IMG/VR virus record: IMGVR_UViG_3300030294_000017
Location: 1-64,000 of that record
Reading direction: 5' to 3' (one strand)
Source: a virus
DNA: 64,000 bases
Notes under the pieces: generated by a model
Database searches by the model: none
Seen by the model: only the letters and a program-made list of their open reading frames with translations
Told to the model about the DNA's origin: nothing
Shown here: piece after piece, positions 38,857-47,708 of the stretch
Position numbering within the stretch: the first letter of the stretch is position 1
Layout: every line of letters starts with the position of its first letter
Program-made: the position numbers and the translations under genes

Positions 38857-41598
38857 TTAATAGTCTATTTTATATTTATGAACAGTTATATAATTTGAGA
38901 AAAGTTCTGTCTTGTTATCACCTTTATTATTATACAATGTAACCTGTAAGGAATATTTTCCCGATTTGAAAAATGTATAACAGAAAAATAAATAATTATC
39001 AAGCTCAACAATAACTGTTCCATTTTCATCTAGTAATTTCCAATTTGCATTTGATTTACCAACAAATTGTGACCTCTTCAAGTTGAAAAATATGGTATCC
39101 GAAACGTGAATGGCTACATTATCAGTGAATATTTTAGTCATTCCCTTAGCAAATGGTAACAAATCTTTATCAGGGTTGAAATTTTGACCATATGTTTGGA
39201 ATGTCTGAGAGATTATATCATTGAATTGTATGTTATCAAAGAACATAAACTTATGATTTGCATAAGCCATGAAATCATCATCAACAAATTTTATCTTTCT
39301 AAAATCCTTTAATGTTTTAGGTGCATAAGTATCAAAAAGTGCTATGTATTCAGGTGTTTGATTTATAATTTCACTTGTATTAACAAAGGCGGTCAATGAG
39401 ATGGATTTTGGTGAAACATTAATTATTGAATGTTTGGTTAATACAGCCATTTCATTATTAAACTTATACAGTTTCATTTGTATGTTAAAAAGTCCACTAT
39501 TTGGTAAAGTAAGTGTAGTTTCTAGTAAATCATCAAGTTTACCAATCTTGGAATCAACTAATAAACCTGTTTTAACAGAAACGGCTGACCATTCTATTTG
39601 ATAATACTTGAATTTATCTACATTATTGAAAAATATTGAATATGTGGCGTTTTCTGTTTTTAATTGCTCAAATGTAACGTCAACATCCTGAATCTGTACA
39701 CCAAAGGTTAAATTTTTAACATTTATAACAGCACCTACTTTGCTAATAGGTGTATCAAATGTAAAACCTGATAAATCGGAAAGTAGAACGTTTATTATGT
39801 TATTATCCTCTACCCCATTTATTGAAAAGCGAATATTATCCTGTGAGATGGATTCAGAAATTAAGTTCCAATCATCATACCAAAAATTTATGTCATATTT
39901 GTTAAAGTAAGTTATCTCACCAATAATGTCTATAATAGATGAAATACCACCGATTTCACGGTCTTTAATCCAATTCTTAAGACCAAACAATTTTATTATA
40001 ATTTCCTCGTTTGAAAACATGAAACTATCCACTGTTTCGGGCAAACCATCTTGTGTATATTCACCATTAGTATGATTTATTGGATAGTACAACCCGAAAA
40101 ATGAGGTCTTTTTAAGTTGGCTATTATAACGTATAGTTTCGTCAAGTCTTCCCTGTTCATATAGTTTAATATCTTCTGCTATATATTTTCCCGTCTTTAT
40201 ATCAACCCAATATTCCTTAAGTGTTAAATCGGGGTAATCAAATAGGTTAAGTATGTTTATAAGACCTTTATAAGCTGAAAAGTAAGGCTTGATATTGTGC
40301 ATTTCAAGAATAAATTCCTTTTTCTTTTCATTAAGTAATATATGATTAGTAAGTTCCTCTTTGATGTCACTGTTACGGAATATATATTCCTCATTTGCTG
40401 TGATATATTCCCCGAAATCAGCAAGCTTTGCCGTTAACCTTTCATCCTCACCAACTACCTCTATATATACTGAGATTTCAGCTATTATCCTCCCAATTAA
40501 AGCACTATAGACAAGCAATTTGTCTATAACTGTTTTTTCTGTAGATGATTTAACGGCAAAATCTACTCTAAATGGCTTACGTATGTTTCCGCTACCTTCA
40601 ACTGTTGTAATAATATAAACATTGTTTTCATCCCCATTATAAGCTGTTACAGCACCATTAGTACCTATAAAGTCTGAGCCAATTTGCGTACCATCACTAT
40701 AATGTTCAACAGCCAAATTTTCTTGCAACCAGACTTGATTTCCATGCTTTACACAATGATATACATCACCATCAATAATTACACTTTCTACAAATACACC
40801 ATCCTCTTTAATCAATCTACAAGACATACCATCATGTTTACCTGTTGGCGTACTAAATGAAAAGGAATTACCATTACTAATTACAGCTCCATATGCACCC
40901 ATATCAGTAAATGATAAGCCACACACTCTACCCATTGCATTTGATGCTGTCTGTGAACCCGAAACCACCTGAACACCTGATGGATAGAGATTCATCCCTG
41001 ATGAATTATTCAGGGATGAATTATAACCTGCAGAACCAACATACGTACTAGGTAATATGTTCCAACCCTCTTTAGATGCTAAAGCTTTTGCCACTTTATT
41101 ATTACTAAAACTTGTTGTAATACTACCATCATAATTATATCCATTTTCTGCTAGGAATGTTACCAAAGTTTCCCAATCTGATCTTGATGGAACACGCCAT
41201 CCTGTAGGTGCAAGCTTTCTAGTGTTTGTTATAGCATACCAATTGTACAACCTACCATTTGTTATTTTTTTAATAGATTGTGGTGGTAGAATTTCCACAT
41301 TAAAAACTTTCTTATCTATAAATTCTACCTTGGGGAATTCATCATGTGGGTTTCCAACTGTAAAAATTTGATAATCCATGGAATTCATCAAACTAACGGT
41401 TAAATCACCGAATGATTTAGGCTGTATAAATTCACCACCTGTTTCCTCAAGTATGAATAAGGTTTCATTCTCAATCAAATCGGTTGAAACCTCAGGTAGA
41501 TACATTATACCTTGTAATATATCATATTCCTTATTATAGGAAAGTTCTAATTTATTACCATTTTTATTAAATATCGATAAAGCATTTAAATCACCCAT
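38857..41598 (-). CDS. Tail fibre/baseplate protein with FISUMP domain, 913 aa
   Basis: Start placed at MGDLNALSIF (ATG at 41598); the frame extends upstream only with a TTG. Residues about 100-300 match the FISUMP domain (Fibrobacter succinogenes major paralogous domain): GRLYNWYAITNTRKLAPTGWRVPSRSDWETLVTFL, ALASKEGW, GYNSSLNNSSGMNLYPSGVQ, GMSCRLIKED. FISUMP has a C-type-lectin-like fold often seen in adhesins. The long middle region is fibre-like, and the C-terminus has a PKD/Ig-like end (FFKSGKYSLQVTLYNNKGDNKTELFSNYITV). Probably a receptor-binding or tail component recognising the host surface. Confidence 0.75.
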   Translation of the reverse strand: MGDLNALSIFNKNGNKLELSYNKEYDILQGIMYLPEVSTDLIENETLFILEETGGEFIQPKSFGDLTVSLMNSMDYQIFTVGNPHDEFPKVEFIDKKVFNVEILPPQSIKKITNGRLYNWYAITNTRKLAPTGWRVPSRSDWETLVTFLAENGYNYDGSITTSFSNNKVAKALASKEGWNILPSTYVGSAGYNSSLNNSSGMNLYPSGVQVVSGSQTASNAMGRVCGLSFTDMGAYGAVISNGNSFSFSTPTGKHDGMSCRLIKEDGVFVESVIIDGDVYHCVKHGNQVWLQENLAVEHYSDGTQIGSDFIGTNGAVTAYNGDENNVYIITTVEGSGNIRKPFRVDFAVKSSTEKTVIDKLLVYSALIGRIIAEISVYIEVVGEDERLTAKLADFGEYITANEEYIFRNSDIKEELTNHILLNEKKKEFILEMHNIKPYFSAYKGLINILNLFDYPDLTLKEYWVDIKTGKYIAEDIKLYEQGRLDETIRYNSQLKKTSFFGLYYPINHTNGEYTQDGLPETVDSFMFSNEEIIIKLFGLKNWIKDREIGGISSIIDIIGEITYFNKYDINFWYDDWNLISESISQDNIRFSINGVEDNNIINVLLSDLSGFTFDTPISKVGAVINVKNLTFGVQIQDVDVTFEQLKTENATYSIFFNNVDKFKYYQIEWSAVSVKTGLLVDSKIGKLDDLLETTLTLPNSGLFNIQMKLYKFNNEMAVLTKHSIINVSPKSISLTAFVNTSEIINQTPEYIALFDTYAPKTLKDFRKIKFVDDDFMAYANHKFMFFDNIQFNDIISQTFQTYGQNFNPDKDLLPFAKGMTKIFTDNVAIHVSDTIFFNLKRSQFVGKSNANWKLLDENGTVIVELDNYLFFCYTFFKSGKYSLQVTLYNNKGDNKTELFSNYITVHKYKIDY

Positions 41599-41625
41599 TT
41601 TCAAATTTTTATTATTTACAAAATA

Positions 41626-41665
41626 CAAAAAAACCTGACAATTGTAAATAATACTGTCAGGCTTT
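41626..41665 (-). terminator. Intrinsic terminator, minus strand
   Basis: On the minus strand AAGCCTGACA pairs with TGTCAGGTTT (one G-U) around an AT-rich loop and is followed by TTTTTTTG. It ends the kinase-like/thyX transcript and overlaps the leader of the tail gene. Confidence 0.8.
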
Positions 41666-41701
41666 GTTTAAAATCTGTGTTGTTTAAAATTATTTATACT
41701 T

Positions 41702-42055
41702 TCATGGATAATCCAAACACACAACTCTACCTTTGTATATTCCAAAATTTGTCGATTTTAAATCAAAGTCCTGTACATTTTTAAAATATTCAACTTCATT
41801 ATCAGTCAATTCTCTACCAAGAGGTTTGCAATATTTTTGAACCTGAATTAGTCCAAAAATTGAGCAAAATAATGATGGTGCAACTTTATTATACAGTCTA
41901 CCATTATCATAATTCTTGAACACTTTACAAAAATTTCTTTCAGACCAATTGGCATGGCAGCCATTTAGAAAATTTAGATGGCTATATGTGAAATTGGGGA
42001 ATTTGATAACAAATTCCCCAATTTTTAATACTAATCTAGTAGCACCCCTTTCCAT
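41702..42055 (-). CDS. Protein-kinase-like small phage protein, 117 aa
   Basis: TRLVLKIGEFVIKFPNF resembles the glycine-loop/Lys strand, GLIQVQKYCKPL the hinge, and the end DFDLKSTNFGIYKGRVVCLDYP the catalytic D-x-K-x-x-N and metal-binding D-x-G-like LDY of the kinase fold. At 117 aa it is far shorter than a kinase domain, so it is a minimal or inactive kinase-fold protein, a type common in phages. Lies just downstream of thyX. Confidence 0.65.
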   Translation of the reverse strand: MERGATRLVLKIGEFVIKFPNFTYSHLNFLNGCHANWSERNFCKVFKNYDNGRLYNKVAPSLFCSIFGLIQVQKYCKPLGRELTDNEVEYFKNVQDFDLKSTNFGIYKGRVVCLDYP

Positions 42056-42066
42056 TTATTACTTAT

Positions 42067-42963
42067 TTAATCTAATGTTATATTATTAAAGCTATTTGTG
42101 TAACATTGGAATCTACCAAGCAAAGGTATAGCAAGTTCTCTAGCCTGTGGATGGGCTGCGGGTGCACATCTTAATTTAAAGAAGTGCCTCCAATCTGTCA
42201 TGAAACCTGTCATAATAAGTTCAGTTTTCAGAGAGTTTGGAAGTACGGCACGTGCCTGTTGTGGTTTCCATCCTGCAGCAATCTGAAAATTATATCCGTG
42301 TTCGGAATTTGACATATCATAAACGAAACTACAAAGTCCTCTTTTTTCTAAAGGCATGGATTCATCATGACCAAGTTCATAAACATCTTTATTGTTTATA
42401 TTTGCCATATCGACCAAACCCTGTACAATTTCTTCTTTACCTTGTAACCAAACAGGATAAATAAAAGTTATACAATTACCAAATTTTTCTTTGATGTAAT
42501 TACAAAAACGTGTAGACTCCTGAGTAAACGAGAATACCCGATGCCTTACAAATTCATGTGAAACACCCCTATCACAAATAAATCTTACTGTATATCTCTT
42601 TTCATGAAATTTTGTAGGTTTACTCATGTATTTCTTCATGGTATTAACTTTATTATTGTCAGTTATTACCCTGTAATTAGTTGTAATATATTTCCAATTT
42701 TTCACCTTGGAATATTTGTTAAGGAAGAAAAATAAAATAATAAGTAATGAGTACCATTTAACCGTGAGATAAATAGTACCGTGCTCTAGTACAGAACCAT
42801 GATTAACACCCTTAAGCATTTCAAGAAACTTGATATGGGAATCATCGGTAATTTTATCCTCTGATTTCCAAGCAACTCTACCACAGGTTTCTATGTGCTT
42901 TAGCATTCCAATTTCACCCGACTGTTGACCAATAATTTCAAAAGATGGCTTAATTAATTTCAT
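42067..42963 (-). CDS. thyX: Flavin-dependent thymidylate synthase ThyX
   Basis: 298 aa. The ThyX motif RHRxxSxxxxSxR is present as RHRVFSFTQESTR (140-152). Also seen are SVLEHGTIYLTVKW, SEHGYNFQIAAGWKPQQARAVLPNSLKTELIMTGFMTDWRHFFKLR and HPQARELAIPLL. It makes dTMP from dUMP with FAD, NADPH and methylene-tetrahydrofolate, downstream of the dUTPase. ATG in a T-rich minus-strand leader. Confidence 0.95.
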   Translation of the reverse strand: MKLIKPSFEIIGQQSGEIGMLKHIETCGRVAWKSEDKITDDSHIKFLEMLKGVNHGSVLEHGTIYLTVKWYSLLIILFFFLNKYSKVKNWKYITTNYRVITDNNKVNTMKKYMSKPTKFHEKRYTVRFICDRGVSHEFVRHRVFSFTQESTRFCNYIKEKFGNCITFIYPVWLQGKEEIVQGLVDMANINNKDVYELGHDESMPLEKRGLCSFVYDMSNSEHGYNFQIAAGWKPQQARAVLPNSLKTELIMTGFMTDWRHFFKLRCAPAAHPQARELAIPLLGRFQCYTNSFNNITLD

Positions 42964-43014
42964 TTTGTTTAAATTGTTTCAATTGTTAATAATTTAGTTA
43001 ATAAAGTCTGTTTT

Positions 43015-43124
43015 TAAACACGTGTATTGGATACCTAATACTTGCACAATACCCTATCATATTAAATCACTATACTGATTATTCGTGGTACTTGCAGTTG
43101 CCCAATCCATTCTACACGTGTTTA
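43015..43124 (-). other. Inverted repeat between lipoprotein gene and thyX
   Basis: TAAACACGTGTA (43015-43026) and its exact complement (43113-43124), with TTGG/CCAA continuing the pairing after an internal loop. The interior has two TACTTGCA direct repeats. It lies in the thyX 5' leader on the minus strand. No T-run follows, so leader regulation or mRNA processing is more likely than termination. Confidence 0.5.
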
Positions 43125-43129
43125 ATTTA

Positions 43130-43246
43130 CTACATGTGTTTGTAATGCGGGGTATTTATTTTCTGCTGAACCCGATACAATCCGTTGTCTGAACACGAGG
43201 AAAAAGAGATGCAAATAATAAAAAGTAAAAAGACTAATTTTTTCAT
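43130..43246 (-). CDS. Tiny lipoprotein, 38 aa
   Basis: Minus-strand ATG at 43246; product MKKLVFLLFIICISFSSCSD... has a typical signal peptide with lipobox FSSC and a mature part of about 20 residues. Small lipoproteins of this size include outer-membrane spanins and entry-exclusion lysis proteins. No partner identified next to it. Confidence 0.6.
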   Translation of the reverse strand: MKKLVFLLFIICISFSSCSDNGLYRVQQKINTPHYKHM

Positions 43247-43274
43247 AATAGAATAATTTTTAATGTTTATAATT

Positions 43275-44183
43275 TTATAATGTAGGAACACTTTCCATGG
43301 CAATAATAAGCCCCATTTCTAAAGCGTAATCATGTGTACCGATTATTGGCGTATTCTTATAATTCATAGAATTAACATAGATCAAATCACTGTGAATTCT
43401 AAATTGGTAAGTTCTGTTAGACCATGAATGAATAATAGGTTGAACATGTATATCATGTTCATCCCTTAACCATGCCTGAATATCTTGCAAATATCTACCA
43501 TTATTGCTACATTCACAACCTTTAGAAATAGCCATTTTGATTATATCAATATTTGGCTTATATGTTTGCTCTTGCGTGTCCAATTGTATCTTTACAATAA
43601 TATACCCGTTGGCATCAAGTTTTAGGTAAAACTCAGGAATTAAATTACCTGCTTCATTTTCATTATTTGATAATTCAAAAGTACATTCAACTAAAGCATT
43701 TACATAATTTGATGAATCTATGTTAGCAACACCTATGATATTACATGACTTTATAAATCGTCTTATAAATTGTTCAGATGGTCTTGGTAATAGGCTCTTG
43801 GTAGAAATAGTATCCCAATCCAATAGTTCGTTGGTAGATGCAATAATTTTCTTCCAATCAGCCAATCTATAACCATTAGCATACTTTATACCTTTAGAAT
43901 CAGTAGTATAATATTTCAAGTGTTCTTTCAAGTATTTCGTGTTTGGATTGAGTGCCCAACAATCAGTACCCTCTTCAATTAATTCATCAACAATGAAGTA
44001 AAGATGATGTGGTTTAGCTTTTGTGTTTAGTAAATCTTTTGATAAAGATTCAGCAATTCTCAATTTTCCGTTCTCAATTACTATATCACCCCTCTGTAAA
44101 GATGTAGAACTAGCTAATATTATATTAGACTTAACGTAATATTTACCATCCATTGCAATAACTTGACTTTTATCTATCTTCAT
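43275..44183 (-). CDS. PxPSxxFI-family protein, paralogue 2 (302 aa)
   Basis: Longest of the four paralogues. Shared landmarks: KSQVIAMDGKYYVKSNIILAS, GYRLADWKKIIASTNELL, then LPRPSEQFIRRFIKSCN and NALVECTFEL, and a C-terminal region different from the others (MAISKGCECSNNGRYLQDIQAWLRDEHDIHVQP, ending in HDYALEMGLIIAMESV). The specialised C-terminus suggests functional divergence. Confidence 0.68.
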   Translation of the reverse strand: MKIDKSQVIAMDGKYYVKSNIILASSTSLQRGDIVIENGKLRIAESLSKDLLNTKAKPHHLYFIVDELIEEGTDCWALNPNTKYLKEHLKYYTTDSKGIKYANGYRLADWKKIIASTNELLDWDTISTKSLLPRPSEQFIRRFIKSCNIIGVANIDSSNYVNALVECTFELSNNENEAGNLIPEFYLKLDANGYIIVKIQLDTQEQTYKPNIDIIKMAISKGCECSNNGRYLQDIQAWLRDEHDIHVQPIIHSWSNRTYQFRIHSDLIYVNSMNYKNTPIIGTHDYALEMGLIIAMESVPTL

Positions 44184-44191
44184 AATTTTAA

Positions 44192-44725
44192 TTATTTGTA
44201 AGGATTTTCGGGAAGTGAATTAACATCAATAAAAGGTTCTGATTCATACATTAAATTAAAATGCCAACTTATTAATTTTTGAAATAGCTGTAACTGATAC
44301 GGAACGTATTTGGTTTCATTCTGTGGAATAGAAACAGTAGAAAATGACTGCTCACTTTCACAATAAAGAAATCTATATTCCTTTTTGCCGCTTTTTGAGT
44401 ACAAAAAACACTTTATACCATTAATATCTTCCTCAATTCCACAATTCCAATTTAATTTAGAATATGCTAACCTTGCAAGTTCAACTATTGGTATAAACGT
44501 TTCACCGTTATGCGTAATTGATTTATACAAATCAGAAATATGGTGCAAAATTGGGGTGCAATTTTCCCACGACATATATACACCGTGTGAATAGATACCA
44601 CCACAATAAATTGAACTGTTAATATCGGTTTGTACACCTGTTAACAAATGAACCGTATTTCTAAAAGTATCAATGAATTTCAGATCAGATAACAAATTTA
44701 CCCCCAAGAATTGTTTTTTGTCCAT
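44192..44725 (-). CDS. Hypothetical protein, 177 aa
   Basis: Part of the minus-strand cluster, 8 nt from its neighbour. Block VELARLAYSKLNWNCGIEEDINGIKCFLYSKSGKKEYRFLYCESEQSF suggests an alpha/beta domain. Not recognised. Confidence 0.62.
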   Translation of the reverse strand: MDKKQFLGVNLLSDLKFIDTFRNTVHLLTGVQTDINSSIYCGGIYSHGVYMSWENCTPILHHISDLYKSITHNGETFIPIVELARLAYSKLNWNCGIEEDINGIKCFLYSKSGKKEYRFLYCESEQSFSTVSIPQNETKYVPYQLQLFQKLISWHFNLMYESEPFIDVNSLPENPYK

Positions 44726-44733
44726 AGTTTTAA

Positions 44734-44952
44734 TTATATTAGTTCAGATTTATCAATTAAGTTCATAGTATCATTTTTGTATTTATCTTCAAGCTTTTTA
44801 TCAATAGATTCTTTATATTTAATTAGCTCTTTCATAACTGCAGGTTCTAATGCTACTATATTATTCGTGTGGTCACCAACAGCCAACCAAATTTGAAACC
44901 CATCAAATGAGGCATAAACCCCATCACCTAAGTATACATTATCTTCTTCCAT
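44734..44952 (-). CDS. Hypothetical protein, 72 aa
   Basis: EEDNVYLGDGVYASFDGFQIWLAVGDHTNNIVALEPAVMKELIKYKESI resembles small phage proteins with the pattern YLGDGvYa.fdg..i.L.t.dg....I.LepeV...L..Y. Function unknown. Confidence 0.7.
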   Translation of the reverse strand: MEEDNVYLGDGVYASFDGFQIWLAVGDHTNNIVALEPAVMKELIKYKESIDKKLEDKYKNDTMNLIDKSELI

Positions 44953-44961
44953 AATTTAATA

Positions 44962-45666
44962 TTACCTTAATCCAGATTCATATCTATTAATTTGCCTTAT
45001 AACTTTGTCTTTATCCATTCCTGAATACCACATGACAAAATCTATTAGTTCAGATTTAGTATAATGATCTTTCTGTACTATTATATTAATTATATTGCTA
45101 GGATTTACCTTGTTGCTAGGATTTACCTTAATAACCTCTATACCATTAGTTTCATGTAATGAATCTTTATAACTTGGATATTGAGTTTCACATTCTACCA
45201 AAACGTCAGTGATTGTAGCACCTGTACCATACGATTCAATATATTGTTTAATAAATAGCCCTGATGGTTGAGGTAATGCTGATTGAGGTAATGCTGATTT
45301 CTCGCCATTATTCCATATATTAACAGTAGTAACGGTTAATATATCATCGGTTGTGGCAATTATTTTAAATTGATACTTATCATTGAATTTATAAGCAAAC
45401 TTATTTTTTTGAAATATTATATTAAATTCGGAATCATAGCACCAATCACCTTCTTTTATTTTACATTTAATATAAATGTAAAGATGTTTGAAAGATTGTA
45501 TAGGACATATAGAATTAGGTCTTGAAAGCTTCAATTTGCTATCATAATTAACCCATAGTTCACCACCTTTTAAAGTTGGTTCATGATTACTATCTAGCAT
45601 TATAACCTTTGCCAAAGTAAAATGTCTGCCCGCAACATTAATTATTTGTGTTTTGTCTATATCCAT
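44962..45666 (-). CDS. PxPSxxFI-family protein, paralogue 3 (234 aa)
   Basis: AGRHFTLAKVIMLDSN, FKIIATTDDILT, LPQPSGLFIKQYIESYGTGATITDVLVECE and a C-terminal INIIVQKDHYTKSELIDFV match the family. Two in-frame tandem duplications (SALPQ-SALPQ and KVNPSN-KVNPSN) make the gene slightly longer than its relatives. Confidence 0.7.
   Translation of the reverse strand: MDIDKTQIINVAGRHFTLAKVIMLDSNHEPTLKGGELWVNYDSKLKLSRPNSICPIQSFKHLYIYIKCKIKEGDWCYDSEFNIIFQKNKFAYKFNDKYQFKIIATTDDILTVTTVNIWNNGEKSALPQSALPQPSGLFIKQYIESYGTGATITDVLVECETQYPSYKDSLHETNGIEVIKVNPSNKVNPSNIINIIVQKDHYTKSELIDFVMWYSGMDKDKVIRQINRYESGLR
45095..45130 (-). repeat. 18-nt tandem duplication in paralogue 3
   Basis: TTGCTAGGATTTACCTTG is followed directly by a near-identical copy, encoding KVNPSN twice. 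Confidence 0.85.
45268..45297 (-). repeat. 15-nt tandem duplication in paralogue 3
   Basis: TTGAGGTAATGCTGA occurs twice in direct succession, encoding the doubled SALPQ unit just before the PxPS motif. Confidence 0.85.
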
Positions 45667-45670
45667 AGTT

Positions 45671-46348
45671 TTATTTGTCTATCTGATAAAGTATGTTTTC
45701 AACCCATCCATTAGGAAGCTTATCATACAATCCATCCATACGTAACGTATCATGCTTGGCTTTTTCAAATAATTCATATAATTCATTTTTATTCCAATTG
45801 TTTTTTAACGTATGAATAACATGGAAGCCACCTGAAACTTGCTTCAATTTATATGGTATATCGTTATAAGTTACTTTTATATCATCATCCCAAGTTGGAA
45901 GCAAAACCTCCTCTTTACCTCCACCTGTAAGTTCTGTAAGTACATCAATATTTAATGGTTCTATTTCTGAGAAGATTAATTTTTTGATAAATTCAAGCGA
46001 TGGCTTAATTGTAATAATCTTTCTATCATTTTGTTGGAATGTTAGAAAAGCAGTACGATTTGAAACTTTATATCCTATATTACCTATGAAATCTACAGCT
46101 TCAACAACCCAATTGTTGTGTAGCAGCACTTTATCACCACCACATATTTTTTCATTGGATGTAATATAAACGCTGTGCGGTGCATCTTTCGTACTTCTTG
46201 CATTCATAAATCCTATGACAAATTTTTTATTTTCTGAATTACGGTAAATTTGTAATCTATCTTTGTTGTCCTCGGTTGTAGGTAATACGGATGCCTTGGT
46301 TATCAAGTATGGTTTACCATCAATAAATTTGATATTATCTTTTTCCAT
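45671..46348 (-). CDS. PxPSxxFI-family protein, paralogue 4 (225 aa)
   Basis: DGKPYLITKASVLPTT, DKVLLHNNWVVEAVDF, RKIITIKPSLEFIKKLIFSEIEPLNIDVLTEL, then a C-terminal GFHVIHTLKNNWNKNELYELFEKAKHD block. More diverged in the PxPS region than copies 1 and 3. Four bases separate it from paralogue 3. Confidence 0.68.
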   Translation of the reverse strand: MEKDNIKFIDGKPYLITKASVLPTTEDNKDRLQIYRNSENKKFVIGFMNARSTKDAPHSVYITSNEKICGGDKVLLHNNWVVEAVDFIGNIGYKVSNRTAFLTFQQNDRKIITIKPSLEFIKKLIFSEIEPLNIDVLTELTGGGKEEVLLPTWDDDIKVTYNDIPYKLKQVSGGFHVIHTLKNNWNKNELYELFEKAKHDTLRMDGLYDKLPNGWVENILYQIDK

Positions 46349-46365
46349 AATTTATAAGTTTTAAA

Positions 46366-46743
46366 TTAGTACAAGTCCTCGCTAGTCAGACCTATTGAAT
46401 TTTCAGGGCATCCTTTGTTTGGACCGATAATTTGGTTTGCTTCAAATGCTATTTTATAAGCCTCTTTACGGTCAACAAATCTATCAGTGCTTGTAAGGAA
46501 TCCTTGTACCTCTGTTTTACGAGTTTTTATAGCCTCACCTTTATATTTGTTGTCTTCAAAAAATCCCATAAACTGAGCAAATGTTGCAATGCAGTTATGA
46601 TGCCTTCTCCCACAAATCACAAAACCTACCTCAATATTTTTGGGCATATGATTATGTTTATTACCATCATAATAATAATTTGCAGCACAAATAATAAATT
46701 CAGGTATTGGATTGGGTTTGATAAGTTCAAAAATCGTATCCAT
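46366..46743 (-). CDS. Conserved phage hypothetical, 125 aa
   Basis: The sequence IICAANYYYDGNKHNHMPKNIEVGFVICGRRHHNCIATF ... VQGFLTSTDRFVDRKEAYKIAFEANQI ... SIGLTSEDLY matches a recurrent phage and bacterial protein (AAixyxdGxxHxhqPxNIxxGfVicGRRHHNcI ... QGFlTsxnRFVdRkEAxxiAxxAgQi ... LxSEDLy). The strict GRRHH motif suggests a catalytic or metal-binding role; none is established as far as I know. Confidence 0.78.
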   Translation of the reverse strand: MDTIFELIKPNPIPEFIICAANYYYDGNKHNHMPKNIEVGFVICGRRHHNCIATFAQFMGFFEDNKYKGEAIKTRKTEVQGFLTSTDRFVDRKEAYKIAFEANQIIGPNKGCPENSIGLTSEDLY

Positions 46744-46773
46744 AATATTTTATTTTCTAATATTATGATTAAC

Positions 46774-47247
46774 TTAAAATTTAGCACTTAAATGTATGAT
46801 ATATGCTGTGTAACTTTCACATGAAAATGTAGTACCGTTCCAACTCTTACATTTTATTTGTACATCTGTAAAACCTTGTGATTCAATTTCTTTACATAAT
46901 GTTTCAAAGTAATCCTTTCCTTTCTTATTCATTATTATATCATACAATTCACTAAGATATACTCCCGTCACATTGTAACAATCGGATGTCATGTCGTATT
47001 CTTCAATTGACTCATTTCTTCCTCTACTATTTAATATGACATAAAAATTAGTTTCGCCATTCAAAGCTGCTTCTTCAGCTTTTTCAAGCCAATTATTTTT
47101 AAAATAATCATATGTTTTTTGGATTATTAAATCAATTCTCTGCTGTTCTAATCTTTCTTTGCTTAAAGTAGTCAATTTTTGTTTATTATCCAATTCAGCT
47201 GCTATTAATTCAGCGGTTTCCCTTAATCTTTCTGCTAATTTTTTCAT
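46774..47247 (-). CDS. Hypothetical protein, 157 aa, N-terminal coiled coil
   Basis: The first 45 residues form a long helix (KKLAERLRETAELIAAELDNKQKLTTLSKERLEQQRIDLI). The rest is alpha/beta (NFYVILNSRGRNESIEEYDMT ... GFTDVQIKCKSWNGTTFSCESYTAYIIHL). No domain recognised. Confidence 0.62.
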   Translation of the reverse strand: MKKLAERLRETAELIAAELDNKQKLTTLSKERLEQQRIDLIIQKTYDYFKNNWLEKAEEAALNGETNFYVILNSRGRNESIEEYDMTSDCYNVTGVYLSELYDIIMNKKGKDYFETLCKEIESQGFTDVQIKCKSWNGTTFSCESYTAYIIHLSAKF

Positions 47248-47280
47248 AATATTCTATTTTTTAATATTGTGTATTGTATT

Positions 47281-47706
47281 TTATAATGCTGATCTTGAAA
47301 TGTTATCAATAAGATTTTCAAAATCATTTATTTTCAAAAGTTCCAATTCAATATTACCAATTTCATGTTTCTGACAATAAGCAATTATAATGTCCTTATC
47401 TATTTTTTTGTATTTGTCAACAAGCTTTTTGTCTAGTTTATTGTTGTCGATACCTGCATTTGGATAAACCCATAACCAAGATGGTTTTCTACCACCACAC
47501 TCTTTCATCATAAGTTCATGCCAATAATCCATTACACTTTCTTTGTGAACATGTATAGATGATAACTTACATGCTTCAACAGGATATTTACAAGACATTT
47601 GCCTTGATACCATAAAGAAATTAGACCTCTTATCAACGTCTGTAACATTTTTGTAATAATCCTTGTTGAATAAGTTATCTGTAAAATCCTTTAAATTTTG
47701 AGCCAT
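47281..47706 (-). CDS. Replication-cluster hypothetical, 141 aa
   Basis: VDKRSNFFMVSRQMSCKYPVEACKLSSIHVHKESVMDYWHELM resembles a small protein found beside replication genes in other large phages. It is 2 nt downstream of the RNase H-like gene on the same strand, so a replication role is possible. Name not known. Confidence 0.6.
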   Translation of the reverse strand: MAQNLKDFTDNLFNKDYYKNVTDVDKRSNFFMVSRQMSCKYPVEACKLSSIHVHKESVMDYWHELMMKECGGRKPSWLWVYPNAGIDNNKLDKKLVDKYKKIDKDIIIAYCQKHEIGNIELELLKINDFENLIDNISRSAL

Positions 47707-47708
47707 AA

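Noticed and set aside
38857-41598. Diversity-generating retroelement target because of the C-type-lectin-like domain
   Set aside because: No reverse transcriptase or template repeat was seen in the window.
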